Assembly (NCBI GenBank): GCA_018398575.1 | Contig: JAGTXZ010000018.1 | Location: forward strand, 2,480,001-2,544,000 | DNA: 64,000 nucleotides | Direction of reading: 5' to 3' | From: Ampelomyces quisqualis | Taxonomy: Eukaryota; Ascomycota; Dothideomycetes; Pleosporales; Phaeosphaeriaceae | Part shown: positions 43,775-54,723 of the stretch, in pieces | How the letters are laid out: each line of letters opens with the position of its first letter | How positions within the stretch are numbered: position 1 is the first letter of the stretch | Made by a program: the position numbers and the translations under genes | The notes under the pieces: model-generated | What the model was told of the DNA's origin: nothing | The model's database searches: none | What the model saw: the letters and a program-made list of their open reading frames with translations, nothing else

Positions 43775-46239
43775 ATGTCAGACCATGCCGACGACTCTGC
43801 GCGACCCGCAAAGCGCGCTCGCCTCGACGACAGCAGCAGCGCGCCTGTACTGACCTCGACGCAAGCCCCGCAAGCGTCCCCGGCGGCCATAGCTCCCCAT
43901 CCCGCCGCAGACACGGATGTCGAACGCGAAGTGCGCGCCGGCATAATCGAATACGTGTGTCCGGAGAATCTGGGGTTCTCGGGCGTTTTGAAACAGCGGT
44001 ACACGGACTTTTTGGTCAACGAGATTGGCTTGGACGGCGAGGTGCTGCATCTGAAGAGCACCGATGTTCCGAGGAAGGAGAAGAAAAATAATGCTAGGCA
44101 GGAAGAGGTACGAGAGAGTACTACAGGAGAAAACGTGGCGGTGCTGAAGGAGGAGACTGGGGATACGGCGATGCTGCATGTAAGGATTGACGGGGAGGAG
44201 GTGCTGCCCAAGAGTGAAGCACCCGCGCACGAGGCGGAAGCAACGCAAGAAAACGGAGAGGAGGTGGAGGTTACGAAAGAAGAGCGACAGCCAGAGATAG
44301 ATGTCGAGGTGAGCTTGCATTTCACATCTCATGGGGTGTCGCTAACAGCTCCCAGCTCGCCCAAGAGGATCGCACCACGCTCCACGACATATTTGGCGAA
44401 GACATCACAAAGCAGATAGTCAAGCTCGTCGGACAAGTACGGCGACGCGAACATCGGAAAGCGAAAGACTTCAAGGCAGTCATAGCGCCGCCCATAACCG
44501 ACAAGGAGAAGCGCACGCAAGCTCACCAGTCGCTGCGGCGCATATTTCCCAACCTGCTAGAGAGCTCCATGGAGGCGGATCAGTCGTTGCGAATCAAGGC
44601 CACTCCACCGGCCGAGCGCAAGGGAAAGAACAACGGCAGAGGCGGGGGTCGAGAGCGAGGAGATGGCCCGTCAAAAGGCAAAGGTCAACTGGCGTGGGAA
44701 GAGCTCGGTGGAGAGTACCTGCACTTCACCCTGTACAAGGAAAACAAGGACACCATGGAGATTATCAGCTTCCTGGGCAGCAAGCTCGGGGGAGGTGGCA
44801 AGCTGTTCGGATTTGCGGGCACAAAAGACCGGAGAGCATGCACCGTTCAGCGCGTCTGTGTGAAGCGACAAACTGCAGAGCGCATGCACAGCTTCAACAG
44901 GGTTTTGTACAATTCTGCAATGGGAGACTGGAAGTACGAGCCCTACAATCTCACCCTAGGAGATCTCAAGGGCAACGAGTTCACCATCACCCTCCGAAAC
45001 TGCCACTTCCAAGGCGAAGAAGGCTTGGACTTTGCACAACGCCGCCAACTAGCCGACAACGTAGTGAGCAGAGCCATCTCCGACTTTTCAGAAAAAGGCT
45101 TCATCAACTACTACGGCCTCCAGCGCTTCGGCTCCTTCGCCACCAGCACCGACGCCATCGGCCGCAAAATGCTCCAGGACGATCTCTCCGGCGCCGTCGC
45201 CGATATCCTCGCCTACACCGACACCGCGCTCGCTGCGGCTGAAGGAACCCTCCCCGCAGACTCCAACCTCCTCGTCTCCCAAGACGATCGCAACCGCGCC
45301 AAAGCCCTGCACATCTGGGCCACGCAGCAAAAATGCGGCGCCGCACTTGACCTCCTCCCACGCAAATTCACAGCCGAGCGAAACATCATCCAGCACCTTA
45401 GCAGCCGCAACTCGCGCACTGGTGCACATGACCGCAAATCAGACTGGCAAGGCGCACTCATGACCATCCCGCGTAATTTGCGGCTAATGTACGTCCACGC
45501 CTACCAATCGCTTGTGTGGAACGTCGTTGCGGGACACCGGTGGTCGTTACACGGTGATTCCGTCGTCGAAGGCGATCTTGTCCTCGTTCACGAACACCTC
45601 GACAAACTCGACACTTTGGCGCTGGCTGTCAAATCAGAAGACACGGACGCAAATGGCGAGATGATCATCAACCCTTCCGGATCTGAAAACGCAAATTCAT
45701 CCGCCCAACAATTCGAGCGTGCGCGCCCGCTTACTTCTTCTGAGGCCAGCTCGGGCAAGTATACAATCTGGGATGTTGTATTGCCACAGCCTGGCTTCGA
45801 CGTAGAGTACCCCGCCAACAGCATCGGGGAGTTCTACTCTGAATTCATGAAGAGTGAGAAAGGCGGCGGGCTGGATCCAAACAACATGCGCAGGGGGTGG
45901 AGGGAAGTCAGTCTGAGCGGCGGATATCGCAAGTTCCTCGCAAAACCACTCCAACCACTATCCTACCAAATCCACGCATACGAAAAGGACGAGGCGCAGT
46001 TCGTCACGACGGATCTGCAGAGACTGACGCATAAGGCGAGGCACGAGCCGCTACCTGTCGAGAATGGCCACGGTGCTCAAGAAATAACGCGCGACGGACA
46101 AGAGCAAAACAAGACGAAACTCGCAGTCGTTCTCACACTGCAGTTGGCTAGCAGTCAGTACGCGACCATGGCGCTGCGCGAACTCATGAAAGCCGGGGGC
46201 GTGAAGGCGTACAAGCCCGAATTCATGGGCGGGCGATAA
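43775..46239 (+). CDS. PUS7: tRNA/RNA pseudouridine synthase Pus7 (TruD family)
   Basis: Two exons, 43775-44308 and 44356-46239, with a 47-bp intron (GTGAGC, GCTAACA branch, CCCAG), give 805 residues. The N-terminus has a basic patch PAKRARL, a likely nuclear signal. FSGVLKQRYTDFLVNEIG marks the start of the TruD fold. The catalytic aspartate is Asp336 in GFAGTKDRRACT, and the INYYGLQRFGS motif follows. A TRUD insertion domain and the C-terminal SGGYRKFLAKP segment are present. Pus7 makes pseudouridine-13 and -35 in tRNAs and modifies U2 snRNA and mRNAs. An acidic, Glu-rich insert (residues 105-178) precedes the intron and is longer than usual. Confidence 0.93.
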
Positions 46240-46871
46240 AACAGGCGTTGAAATCTCCCTGCCCATCAAACTGGACCGAGTCAAAAATCGAGAAGAAGGA
46301 AAATACATCTTGACAACAAACACGGTGAAGGTAAATACAGACTTGTCTGGCGCGCAGACGGGCAAAGCCGACACACGGTCCGTCCGTCCACTCGCCACTC
46401 TCGCTGGGAAGATCCATGTACCGTACTAGTAATCCATGAGAAAAAAAACCCACCACCACGTGATTAGAAACGCAACTTTAGGCTTGGTCATCAGAGCTAC
46501 TTGGCTCGTCACGAGCAGAAATAGTCAAGCGTGGAATGAAAATGCAATCATGTATTAAAAGACCTTGGCCATCATGTCGCCATGGACATTCTGTGGGGTC
46601 CACGAAACTGATCGAGTCCCTTCTCAGCTCCATCCATCCCTCCACCCCCACCCCCTCCCTGCTCCCTGTCCAAAGGAAAAATTAATGTCTGCCCGCTCTC
46701 GCAGCTATTGATGATGAATGATGGACATCATCAACCCCCCGCCCTCCCCCCCCTTGACCCTCTCAGCCAAACGGCTTCTCTCATGGCTCCTTTGCAAAGT
46801 AAAAGGACATGTATTGCACATGGGCATGAAAAGAACATTGCGTATTAATTAACTTTGGGGGGGTTTTCTCT
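46240..46871. other. Intergenic region between convergent genes
   Basis: 3' flanks of PUS7 and the elongase gene. C-rich runs lie at 46640-46760 and a CACGTGAT E-box near 46457. No gene is seen. Confidence 0.4.
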
Positions 46872-49033
46872 TCAGAAAAGACCTTTGCCCTCTCCGTCCT
46901 CGAGGGTATTATTGACGTCTTTTGGTTCGGGTTCGGGTTCGGGTTGCTGTACCTCTTCGTCTGTCGGCTCTTGGGCGTCTTCCTTCTTGACCAACACGCC
47001 CGATTCCTCCGTCTCCTTGCGTTCCTTCTTCTTCTGCGGCAGCTTTGACTTCTTCTGGTTCTTGTTACCTGCGGCTTCCCCATTGCCCGCGGATGATTCG
47101 TCCGCATTGCCGTTGGGCATTTGTGGCTGGCCGTTTGCTTTTTCTGCTTGTTGGTCGGCTTCTTGCTTCATGTCTGCGGCCTTGTTCTTAGCTGCCTCGA
47201 TGTACGGCTTTGATTCCTCCTCGACCTCCTTCTTGACCTGCTTTGCTTCCTCCTTGACGTTTTCCTTGGTTTGGTTGGCCATGCCGGCAAGATCGTTGGC
47301 GACTTGCTTGGCCTTCTTGCCTGTCGACTCTGCGCCCTCGTCAATTTCCTGCAGTTTCTTGTTGACCTTGCGCTTGATTTCGTCCACAAACTTCTTGTTT
47401 GCTGGGCTCAAGCTGCCGTGGCGCTCATCCTTGGCGATGCCGTTAGCATTGCTCTTGCGGCCACGAACGGCATCTCTGGACTTGTTGACAGCCGATGACA
47501 CGGCGTCTTCTGCAGACTTCTCCAACGATTCGAGTTCGCGCTCGACGCCGTGGCTGGCGTCCCGTGTCGCTTTTGAAATGGCAGTGTGTTTGGTCTGGTG
47601 CTTGTTGTTGGGCGAAGTGCGGCGCAGGTACGACTTAAAGAAGAAGCGCATAAAAAGGATAGTCAACGGTGCAAGGTAGATCAAGTTCAGGTAAATAGCG
47701 AAAGCCTGGCCAGAAGTGTCGATGCAGGGTACGGACTGGTACTCGGTGCGGTAGACGACTTTGTTTACAGTCTCGTACTGTTGGTGGAAGAAGGGCTCCG
47801 CGGGATGCTCGGGACGTTTTCCAGCGGCCAACAGTTGCTGTTGCTGATAGTGTGGCAGAGGCTGGCCTGGAACGGCAATGTTCTCTGCCAGACCTTCATC
47901 GCCGGCCGCGCGGTAGATCAGCTTTCTGAGGAAAGCCAGAGCGGGACCGGTGGCTGTGGGAAGCGCTGCCACAGCTGAGCTCGTGGCGGACGACACGGCA
48001 GAGGAGATGGTCGAAGAGTTGAGCCTGGGCGCGACCTTCTCGACAACCTGATGCGCGATCGAGACCGGGACAGTGTACGACACGAAGAGGTGAATTGCGG
48101 CGTATGCCGAACCAACAAGAAATTGGGTGATTTGCAGCGTGGTCAGTGTTCGCTTGACGAGGTTGGGGACGCGGTAGCCGAGTGCAGAGATGGTGTAGTA
48201 GGTGTACTGTGGCGCGATCAGTGGCTGTTTTTGGTGGGATTTGCGGGTTTACTCACCATCATGGCGTGGATGCCAGAGTTGACCAAGACGAACATCCAGA
48301 TTGGAGGCGACATGAAGCGCATGCCGGCCCACATGGACAACATGGCTCCGGCATGGTGGTACTTCTGCAGGGTGGTGCTACGCTTGCCCTTTGCCAGAAT
48401 AATAGCCGTGTCGAGGACTTCGTAGAACTTGGAGAGGTAGAACCACCAGCCCCAGAAAGCGAGGCCCTCGTTCCAGATTCTGCCGACATCGCTGGAGTCT
48501 GGCAGGCGGGTGGTCGCGTCGACCAAGATGTGCGAGTTCTTGCTGGCCCAGGCGTTGGTGGTGGCGTTGTACGTGACGGCGTCGCCGAGTCCGCGCGGAC
48601 CGTGGATCTTGCAGAGCGCGTCGACGGTGCCGACGACGGCGTTGGGGTCGCTGTAGTGCGGGAACGAGCTCTTGAGCGCGCGGACCATGGCGACGCAGGT
48701 AATGGCCGAGTAGACGGCGAGGAAGACGTTGTGGAAGATGACAAAGGCGAAGAAGGGCCGCGTCTTTGCCAGTCTCCACGGCTTGTTGCCGTGCTGGCGG
48801 TTGTACCAGTTGAGGTAGGTGACGGCGACGGCATACACAGAGGCAATGGCCAGCGGCACGCGGTAGCCCAACGCGCCCTCGAACACGGGCTGGGGGATGT
48901 GGAAGGGGTTTGCCAGAGTCGGCTCGCCGCCGGACGGGTTGGTCATGGGCGGCGGCGCAGCGTCGGGCGGGAACTTGAACACCGACCACGACGGAAAGTC
49001 GGGCGGGTGCAGCGATGGGCCGGCGCCAGACAT
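46872..49033 (-). CDS. Fatty-acid elongase (ELO/SUR4 family) with long charged C-terminal tail
   Basis: Two exons, 49033-48257 and 48206-46872, with a 50-bp intron, give 703 residues, about twice the usual 300-350. The N-terminal part has the multi-pass ELO fold: ALKSSFPHYSD, FYEVLDTAIILAKGKR (KxxExxDT), LQKYHHAGAMLSMW (the histidine box, with Gln in place of the first His), NSGIHAMMYTYYTISALGYR (YTYY after the splice). ELO enzymes in the ER condense malonyl-CoA with acyl-CoA. A last hydrophobic stretch at about 426-449 is followed by some 250 residues of Lys/Glu/Ala-rich helix (about 460-615) and a Lys/Glu tail. Substrate range is not predictable. The frame after the intron is open on its own and could be mistaken for a second gene. 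Confidence 0.9.
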
Positions 49034-49082
49034 GGTGGGCGTGGGCGTGGGCGTGGGCGTGGGTGTGGGTGTGGGCGTGTGG
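49034..49082. repeat. 6-bp GTGGGC microsatellite just upstream of the elongase start
   Basis: About eight copies of GTGGGC, with GTGGGT variants, directly precede the start codon in the 5' leader. On the transcript it reads as a GCCCAC repeat. Confidence 0.8.
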
Positions 49083-49645
49083 TTGACAGACGGGTTGACG
49101 GACGGGACTTGATCGCTGGAACTTTTTCCCGCTAGCGAGAGTGAGGTCAGACCTCCGGGAGTACAATCCTACCAGTAGCCTGACTGCGACCATCCGGTTT
49201 CCTTGTTGTTGAGCACACGAGGGTCCCGCGCTGATGTCGCTCTCTCGTCACCGTCCCAACGCGGCAGGCCGTCCCAGCATGCACTAGGTACTACGTAGGT
49301 GTTATCTAGTATCTGGGTGGTATGCTGAGTGCTCCTTCGACTGCGCTTGGCTCTGCATCCACCCCGACAAAATGGACCCATGCCGAGGCAAGTCACCGAC
49401 AGCCTCGCCAGTCCAACGACATGGGTGCGGGTACGCAGTAGATAGTAGATACTAGACACCATGCAACGACACCCTGTGCTTGTCTGTATACAGTAGCACT
49501 CCGCGGAAGCTCGCAGCGGCAATCCGCACAGACCAGCCATATAGGCATTGTTCTTGTGCTTCACCACCAGCACACCATACACGTCGACCTTGGAGTGTGA
49601 ACGGCTAACATTGCGGAGGATATCTACCTGGCTGACACACCCCAC
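49083..49645. other. Promoter region of the elongase gene
   Basis: No gene is seen. It also covers the 3' flank of the next minus-strand gene. Confidence 0.4.
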
Positions 49646-50543
49646 TCAGAACTTGGGCTTGCTGCCCAGCGGGACTGGCGGCGGCTCTCCCGGATTGCCT
49701 CCCAGCTCTCTCTTCTTCGGCGGTGGCCGCGGTGCTGGCTTCTTCCCAGCCGCCCCAGCACCGCTCATGCCGTACTTCTGGCTGAGCCCGTTCGCCGCCT
49801 TGAAGCCAGATGCCACCTGCGCTCCATGCCGCTGTTGGAAGTTGCTCGCCGTCGACGCTGCGTTCCTCATGTCCGCCCCCGAGACCTTGCTGGGGTCGTC
49901 GCCGAGGCCGCTGGCTGTCCGCAATGCCGCTTGCTTGTCTGCCCACGATGTGCCTGTGGTAGGCGCCGCGGCATTCTGACGAGGCGGGACGGGCGGAGAA
50001 GCGGTGCGGCCCATCCCAAAGCCTGGGACAGACACGCCAGCTTGGCCCAGCCGGTTCAGCGCTCCTTGGTTCAGTACACCTTCGGACGGCGAGCCCCGCA
50101 CAGCCTCATGGTACGTCGGCGGGGGCGCTGGCGCGAACTCGTGGGGGTTGGAGTTCTGTCGCGGCGGTAGCCGTGGAGGCAGGCTGGGCTTGGGTTTCGC
50201 AGCCGTGGTGTTTGTGGGCGCTGCTGGTGTAGGCCGAGAGGCGGTGGGGTCCGCGCCGTAGTCGAGTCGTTTCGGCGGCGGAGCAAAGGTGGACGGGTCG
50301 GTCAGGGATGACAGCGGTGCAGACTGGTGGCTGTGCGCCGCTTCGACATGGGAGCTGTTTCCGCCGCCTCCGCCTCTACCTAGCATTCCTTTCTGGGCCT
50401 CTCAGCGCATGCGCAAAGTCACCGAGCAGAATGGACCATACCACCTGTCCGAGCCTTCCGCCGCTCTCCCCGCCGTTGTTCTGGGCCCGGTTTTGCCCCG
50501 GATGCCAGCCACCCTTGGCCATGCTCTTCAATCTGTCGGCCAT
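49646..50543 (-). CDS. Proline-rich hypothetical protein (fungal, SH3/WW-ligand-like)
   Basis: Two exons, 50543-50442 and 50392-49646, with a 49-bp intron (GTATGG donor, CCCAG acceptor), give 282 residues. Exon 1 encodes MADRLKSMAKGGWHP, which resembles the start of a conserved family of fungal proteins with a KGGWHP motif; the splice gives GQVKGMLGRGGGG, in line with that family. The rest is low-complexity and proline-rich, with LPPRLPPRQ, PPVPPRQ and PAPRPPPKKR as likely SH3 ligands and PPPTYHEAV as a possible WW/PY motif. A short helix (ADMRNAASTASNFQQRHG) is conserved-looking. A link to actin patches or endocytosis is plausible but not shown. Confidence 0.75.
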
Positions 50544-51593
50544 GTTAGGTGTGTTGGCATGTACGGAGCACTGTGGACGCGTGCACTGGTAGCGTCCGGT
50601 GACCTCAGCCAAGGAATACACAGTAATCGCTTCAAAGTGTAAACCACCGGATTCCGACCAGTCACAACTCGGCCCTATCATATTACCACCTACCTCGACA
50701 TGAAAGCTACCGAGTACTAATTCCACTGACCGAAGCCTCGACATGCATGCACATGCCCTCGATTTCCGTGTTTCAAGTTCCACGTTGTGATGATCATGTT
50801 CATCAAACTAGCGGCTTCTTGCAAGGCATTGCAGGCTTGCAGGTAGGCCCTTTGTTGGCGCCAGGTTCTCTGAAATGCCTTCGTCCAACTGCGGTACTCT
50901 GTGCTATGAATTCAGATGACAAAGAAAACACTCTTTCAAATCCGTTTCAGGCTACGCTCTGGTAATCGCTTTCCCGGCCAGACAGCGATCGACAATTCTC
51001 ACCAAAAATACCCCATCCCGAGCGGGTGGGGTTGGTGCTAGGCATTCAAGCCACAGCCAACCACTTTCACTGCCTCAAGCCGTCCTACGGACTGGGGGTC
51101 CGTTGATATACCCAACATGAGGTAGATATTACCACTTCTCGGGATGCTGTCTGCGCCAAGCTATAGCATTTCAAAGGGCCACCCTCTGCACTTTTGTCAT
51201 GTCTGCTTCCCCGCATCGATACTCAAAACTGCTGGCAGTCTGGCCACCCATTATCGATGAACAGTCCGGAGTACAAACCATTCTCGCGTCGCTGAGTACC
51301 AGCCAAGTCATGCATCTGTACCAAGACGCCGCACCAAGTCCGTCAGCCGGCCCCGCACAGCTCAACACTCCGACACGAAAGTCGATGATCAGCATCGCGG
51401 CCAGCCTGCCAATCGGTCATCATTTTGAAGAGAGCCAGGCTTGCCGGTCCACTTGAGGACAGGCATCCCTATCGGGCTTCTCAGTTGGCGTCTTTTACGC
51501 CTGGAAGTCTGACACTGTGCTGTGATTTCTACGTTTTCGGCAGCGGTGAGCATCTCTCGTAAGCCCAGCTTCGCCCGTCCCGCCCGGGCTCCA
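50544..51593. promoter_or_regulatory. Divergent promoter region
   Basis: About 1.05 kb between two divergent starts. No gene is supported. Confidence 0.45.
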
Positions 51594-52703
51594 ATGGCTT
51601 CTCGACGCAGAAACAACAATCATGAGCCCGAGTATCCCCAGACTTTGGTCGATCCAGTTGTTCGCGCGCTCACGGCAGGTCCTCTGACTGGAATCCCGTT
51701 CACGATGGCTGCCTCAGCCACCACTCCCAGTATCGCAGACTTCTTTGACCCGAGCAGGACCGATCTGCCCAAGATTCCATTCTCAGAGTTCCAGCAATAC
51801 TGGACAAAAGGAGAGGATTCCGATCTACCATGGAACCTGCCTCGAAGCTCACCTACGTGGACCACGTCAATGAAAGTCACGCCTCTACCAGATCATCTAG
51901 GGTCACCGCCAGCTACGACGACTTTATTAAAAACTGTCTCAGATAGTACTTCGCTACCATCGGATACTACATCGGGTGTTGAAGATGAGTCGTCGCGCTG
52001 GCAAGGCGGCGGCGAGATGAGCGATGGAAGCAAATATGCCGTTGCTGCTGCCACGCCCGTCATTGTGCTTGGGATCATTGGAGTGGGCTGGTTTTTCATG
52101 CGAAGGCGTAGACGGCAGCGAAGAGCCATCGTAGCAGGTCAAAACAAAGCCGACGAGCTGAAGCTGCAACCGCGCTCACCACCTACAACTTCAGCATACA
52201 TGGCACCACCTGCCCCAATACCACAATTCTCGCCGACAAGCACGCATCTCCTGCTGCCACCCAATCCAGACTTGACGCAACCCATTATCCTCGGGCCAAT
52301 CCCTTCGGGCGACAACGGTGCCTACTTCACCGGCATCGACACCTCGGACGGCGTCTCCATGGCGTCGGCAAACCAGCTCAGGCCTGCACCACAGAATCTC
52401 GTCTCAGACAATGACAGCATCGTTGAACCTCCACCGCCATACCGTCCTCGGAGCATTGCACCGCCAAGTCTCACAGAATCTTCGCGACAAAGCAGTCTGC
52501 GCGTAGCCGCGGCGCCATCCGCGACGTCTCGCACAAACCTGATCGAGCGGTCACCTTTTAGCGACGTACACGACGATGAAATAATCTCGGAGATGTCAGG
52601 CCCGGTGGTGGGACGTCGTGAGGATGCATTGTCAGCAGTGTCAGATGTCTCCTACCAGAATGACCCGGTGGTCAACGGGTCCCCTGTATACACGGAACAT
52701 TAA
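51594..52703 (+). CDS. Single-pass membrane protein with cytosolic PPPPY tail
   Basis: One exon of 369 residues from the ATG at 51594 (the frame is open further upstream but without an ATG). The N-terminal 145 residues are Ser/Thr/Pro-rich, like a glycosylated outer domain, yet no signal peptide is obvious. One membrane span lies at about 150-170 (YAVAAATPVIVLGIIGVGWF), followed by RRRRRQRR as a stop-transfer signal. The cytosolic tail is disordered and holds PPPPYRP, a likely Rsp5-binding motif, plus acidic patches near the end. The layout resembles Mid2/Wsc-like fungal surface proteins, but no cysteine-rich head is present. A missing upstream exon encoding a signal peptide is possible. Confidence 0.72.
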   Translation: MASRRRNNNHEPEYPQTLVDPVVRALTAGPLTGIPFTMAASATTPSIADFFDPSRTDLPKIPFSEFQQYWTKGEDSDLPWNLPRSSPTWTTSMKVTPLPDHLGSPPATTTLLKTVSDSTSLPSDTTSGVEDESSRWQGGGEMSDGSKYAVAAATPVIVLGIIGVGWFFMRRRRRQRRAIVAGQNKADELKLQPRSPPTTSAYMAPPAPIPQFSPTSTHLLLPPNPDLTQPIILGPIPSGDNGAYFTGIDTSDGVSMASANQLRPAPQNLVSDNDSIVEPPPPYRPRSIAPPSLTESSRQSSLRVAAAPSATSRTNLIERSPFSDVHDDEIISEMSGPVVGRREDALSAVSDVSYQNDPVVNGSPVYTEH

Positions 52704-54723
52704 GCGACGCATTAATTCTTGTCTTCCTTGTACATATTGCTCGTGCATGATGATATTTCTTTGACCGGAGCGAGGTCCATGGGGACATGTTAACGGCGTC
52801 TGGTCAGTAGCTGCATGGGGGTGGCGCTCGGGTCTAATTGTAGTTATGAGTCTGGGGTATCGAAAAACGAAGGCGATGAGTGTAGTTTCAACCCACCACT
52901 CGAACAATGGGCATGACGACATGAGCGCACTCAGATGGCGCATCGCACTCTACATTTCGTTTGCATGCTTACCTACTCCGTACAGCCCGGCACAGCCGCT
53001 TTGCCCGCCCACATCATGACCACTTTCGGCGCATTTTCCAGCATGGCAAGAAAGAAATCAATAATGCAACCCCGCAATCATGTTACTTGGATAGTCTCTT
53101 CAACAGTAGCACAAGACTACCGGTACATGTGCCAGGCCATCTCGGCAGCCGCCACAGACAAAGGGAGCAACGGACTTCAGCTCCGTACCTTGCATGATGA
53201 ATCCTACTCCGTAGTGCTGGCCTAATCAACGCTAGGTCCCAGCGAACGGATCCAAGCCAGGGCGGTCCCACCAGCGAGCACACTTCGTGCTGGCCGTCAT
53301 AACACAATTGCTTTGTCTTGACGTGATTCATATGCGGGTAACGTCAGGTATCTAACTGGTGGTGCTGGACACGGGGGGAGGGGGGGGAATAAGGAGTGCA
53401 GAGAGGATGGTATGAGGCTGGACCCAGGGGGCGGACTCGGTACTGACTCCGTATATCTGGCGCTGCTGGCTGGGCGCGAGCTGTCAATCGAACGCCATAC
53501 CAATGCAATCATGGCTTCCGCTGGCGACGTCCTCCCCACGCATAATCGCTGTCCACGCTGGCGCAGTGACCCAGTCTAGCCCCGGCTCATCTAGACGGTT
53601 GAACGCTCAGGTCGACTCCCTGCCGTCGTTACCACCCCAAGCCCACCCCCCAAATGACGCCCTCGCTACAGTCCCCGCCGACATGGAACTAGACCGTTGC
53701 GGCTCAGTGCTTGATCTACTGCCGCTGTCGTCAGATTGGTAGATAGGGCTCAGGAGACACATTCCTGAGTCCTGTTGCCGGTGCTGCGGACCCACGATCG
53801 GTACTATTCCCCCCGTTTTCTGTGCAGCTTCAGTGCTTCATGTCCCCGGCCCCACTGTCTATCCTAGTACGCGAAAGAAAAATATTCGGCGTCACAGGTC
53901 GCGGCAGCAGCAATTGCGTGTGAGCCCGAGGCCCTTTGCGCAGCCGGCGTGCCTCGTTTCTGCTACGCTGCGGTGAACGGTACCTGCATACACCGTCTCA
54001 CAGTGCGCGCAGTAGCTCTGCCCGCGCCCTGCTCTGCTCCCAGACACGGTGACACAGCTTCACCACTTGGCTCTAATTGTCTCTCTGATCCAGGGCCGCC
54101 GCCCAGACGAAGAAAGTCTCTGCCAGACCCGCTGTCTTCACCCCTCGACCGCCCCGGAAGCCTCGCCAGCCTCGTCTCTGCCCGCCGCCCAACCGCTCCA
54201 AAGCCATCCGCTACATGGTCTGAGGGCTCGAATATTGTCTCACCGGGCTGGATATGACTTTGGATCAGCACATGTATGGGTACGGACACTTTTCTACCTG
54301 CTACAAGCATCACATGTGCCCCCGACACCCGACACCCAAGCACACGGGGCGTCATATGATGCCATTCATCCGGTGCATTGGGGCTTCACAATGGACACGG
54401 GAAGCAACCATCTGCGTCTCTGCCTACTGCCACTGCTGATCTGACACTGTCACGCTCCAATGCGGCTTGGGGTAGGCAGAGGGCAGGCAGCACCGCACGG
54501 TTGACATCTGAAGCCCTACGCACCGGCTCTCTAGCGCACCACACCTCAACCACACTCCGCCACTCCGGCATGTTCATGACACTGCGACTCTGCACATACT
54601 CTGCTCCGCCCCACTGCTGCCTTTCTTTCGTTTTCCTCGCTTCCTCACTCTTGACAAGTCATCATGCAAGTACCAGGGCTAATGTGGGTCGTGTGCTAGA
54701 TCGACCGACTGGCATCTTCCTAG
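52704..54723. other. Intergenic region, likely includes the missing 5' part of the PHD gene
   Basis: About 2 kb. Several C/T-rich and Pro/Ser-coding-like stretches occur at 53950-54670. A possible intron (54670-54723, GTACCA donor, CTAATG branch, CCTAG acceptor) would lead into the PHD gene, but I found no start codon in phase. Confidence 0.4.

Noticed and set aside
20425..46239. Secondary-metabolite gene cluster (regulator, aminotransferase, membrane protein)
   Set aside because: No backbone synthase, P450 or transporter set is present, and housekeeping genes lie between.
46872..48083. The elongase tail as a separate gene starting at 48083
   Set aside because: A 50-bp intron joins it in phase to the elongase N-terminal part, and the join restores conserved ELO sequence.
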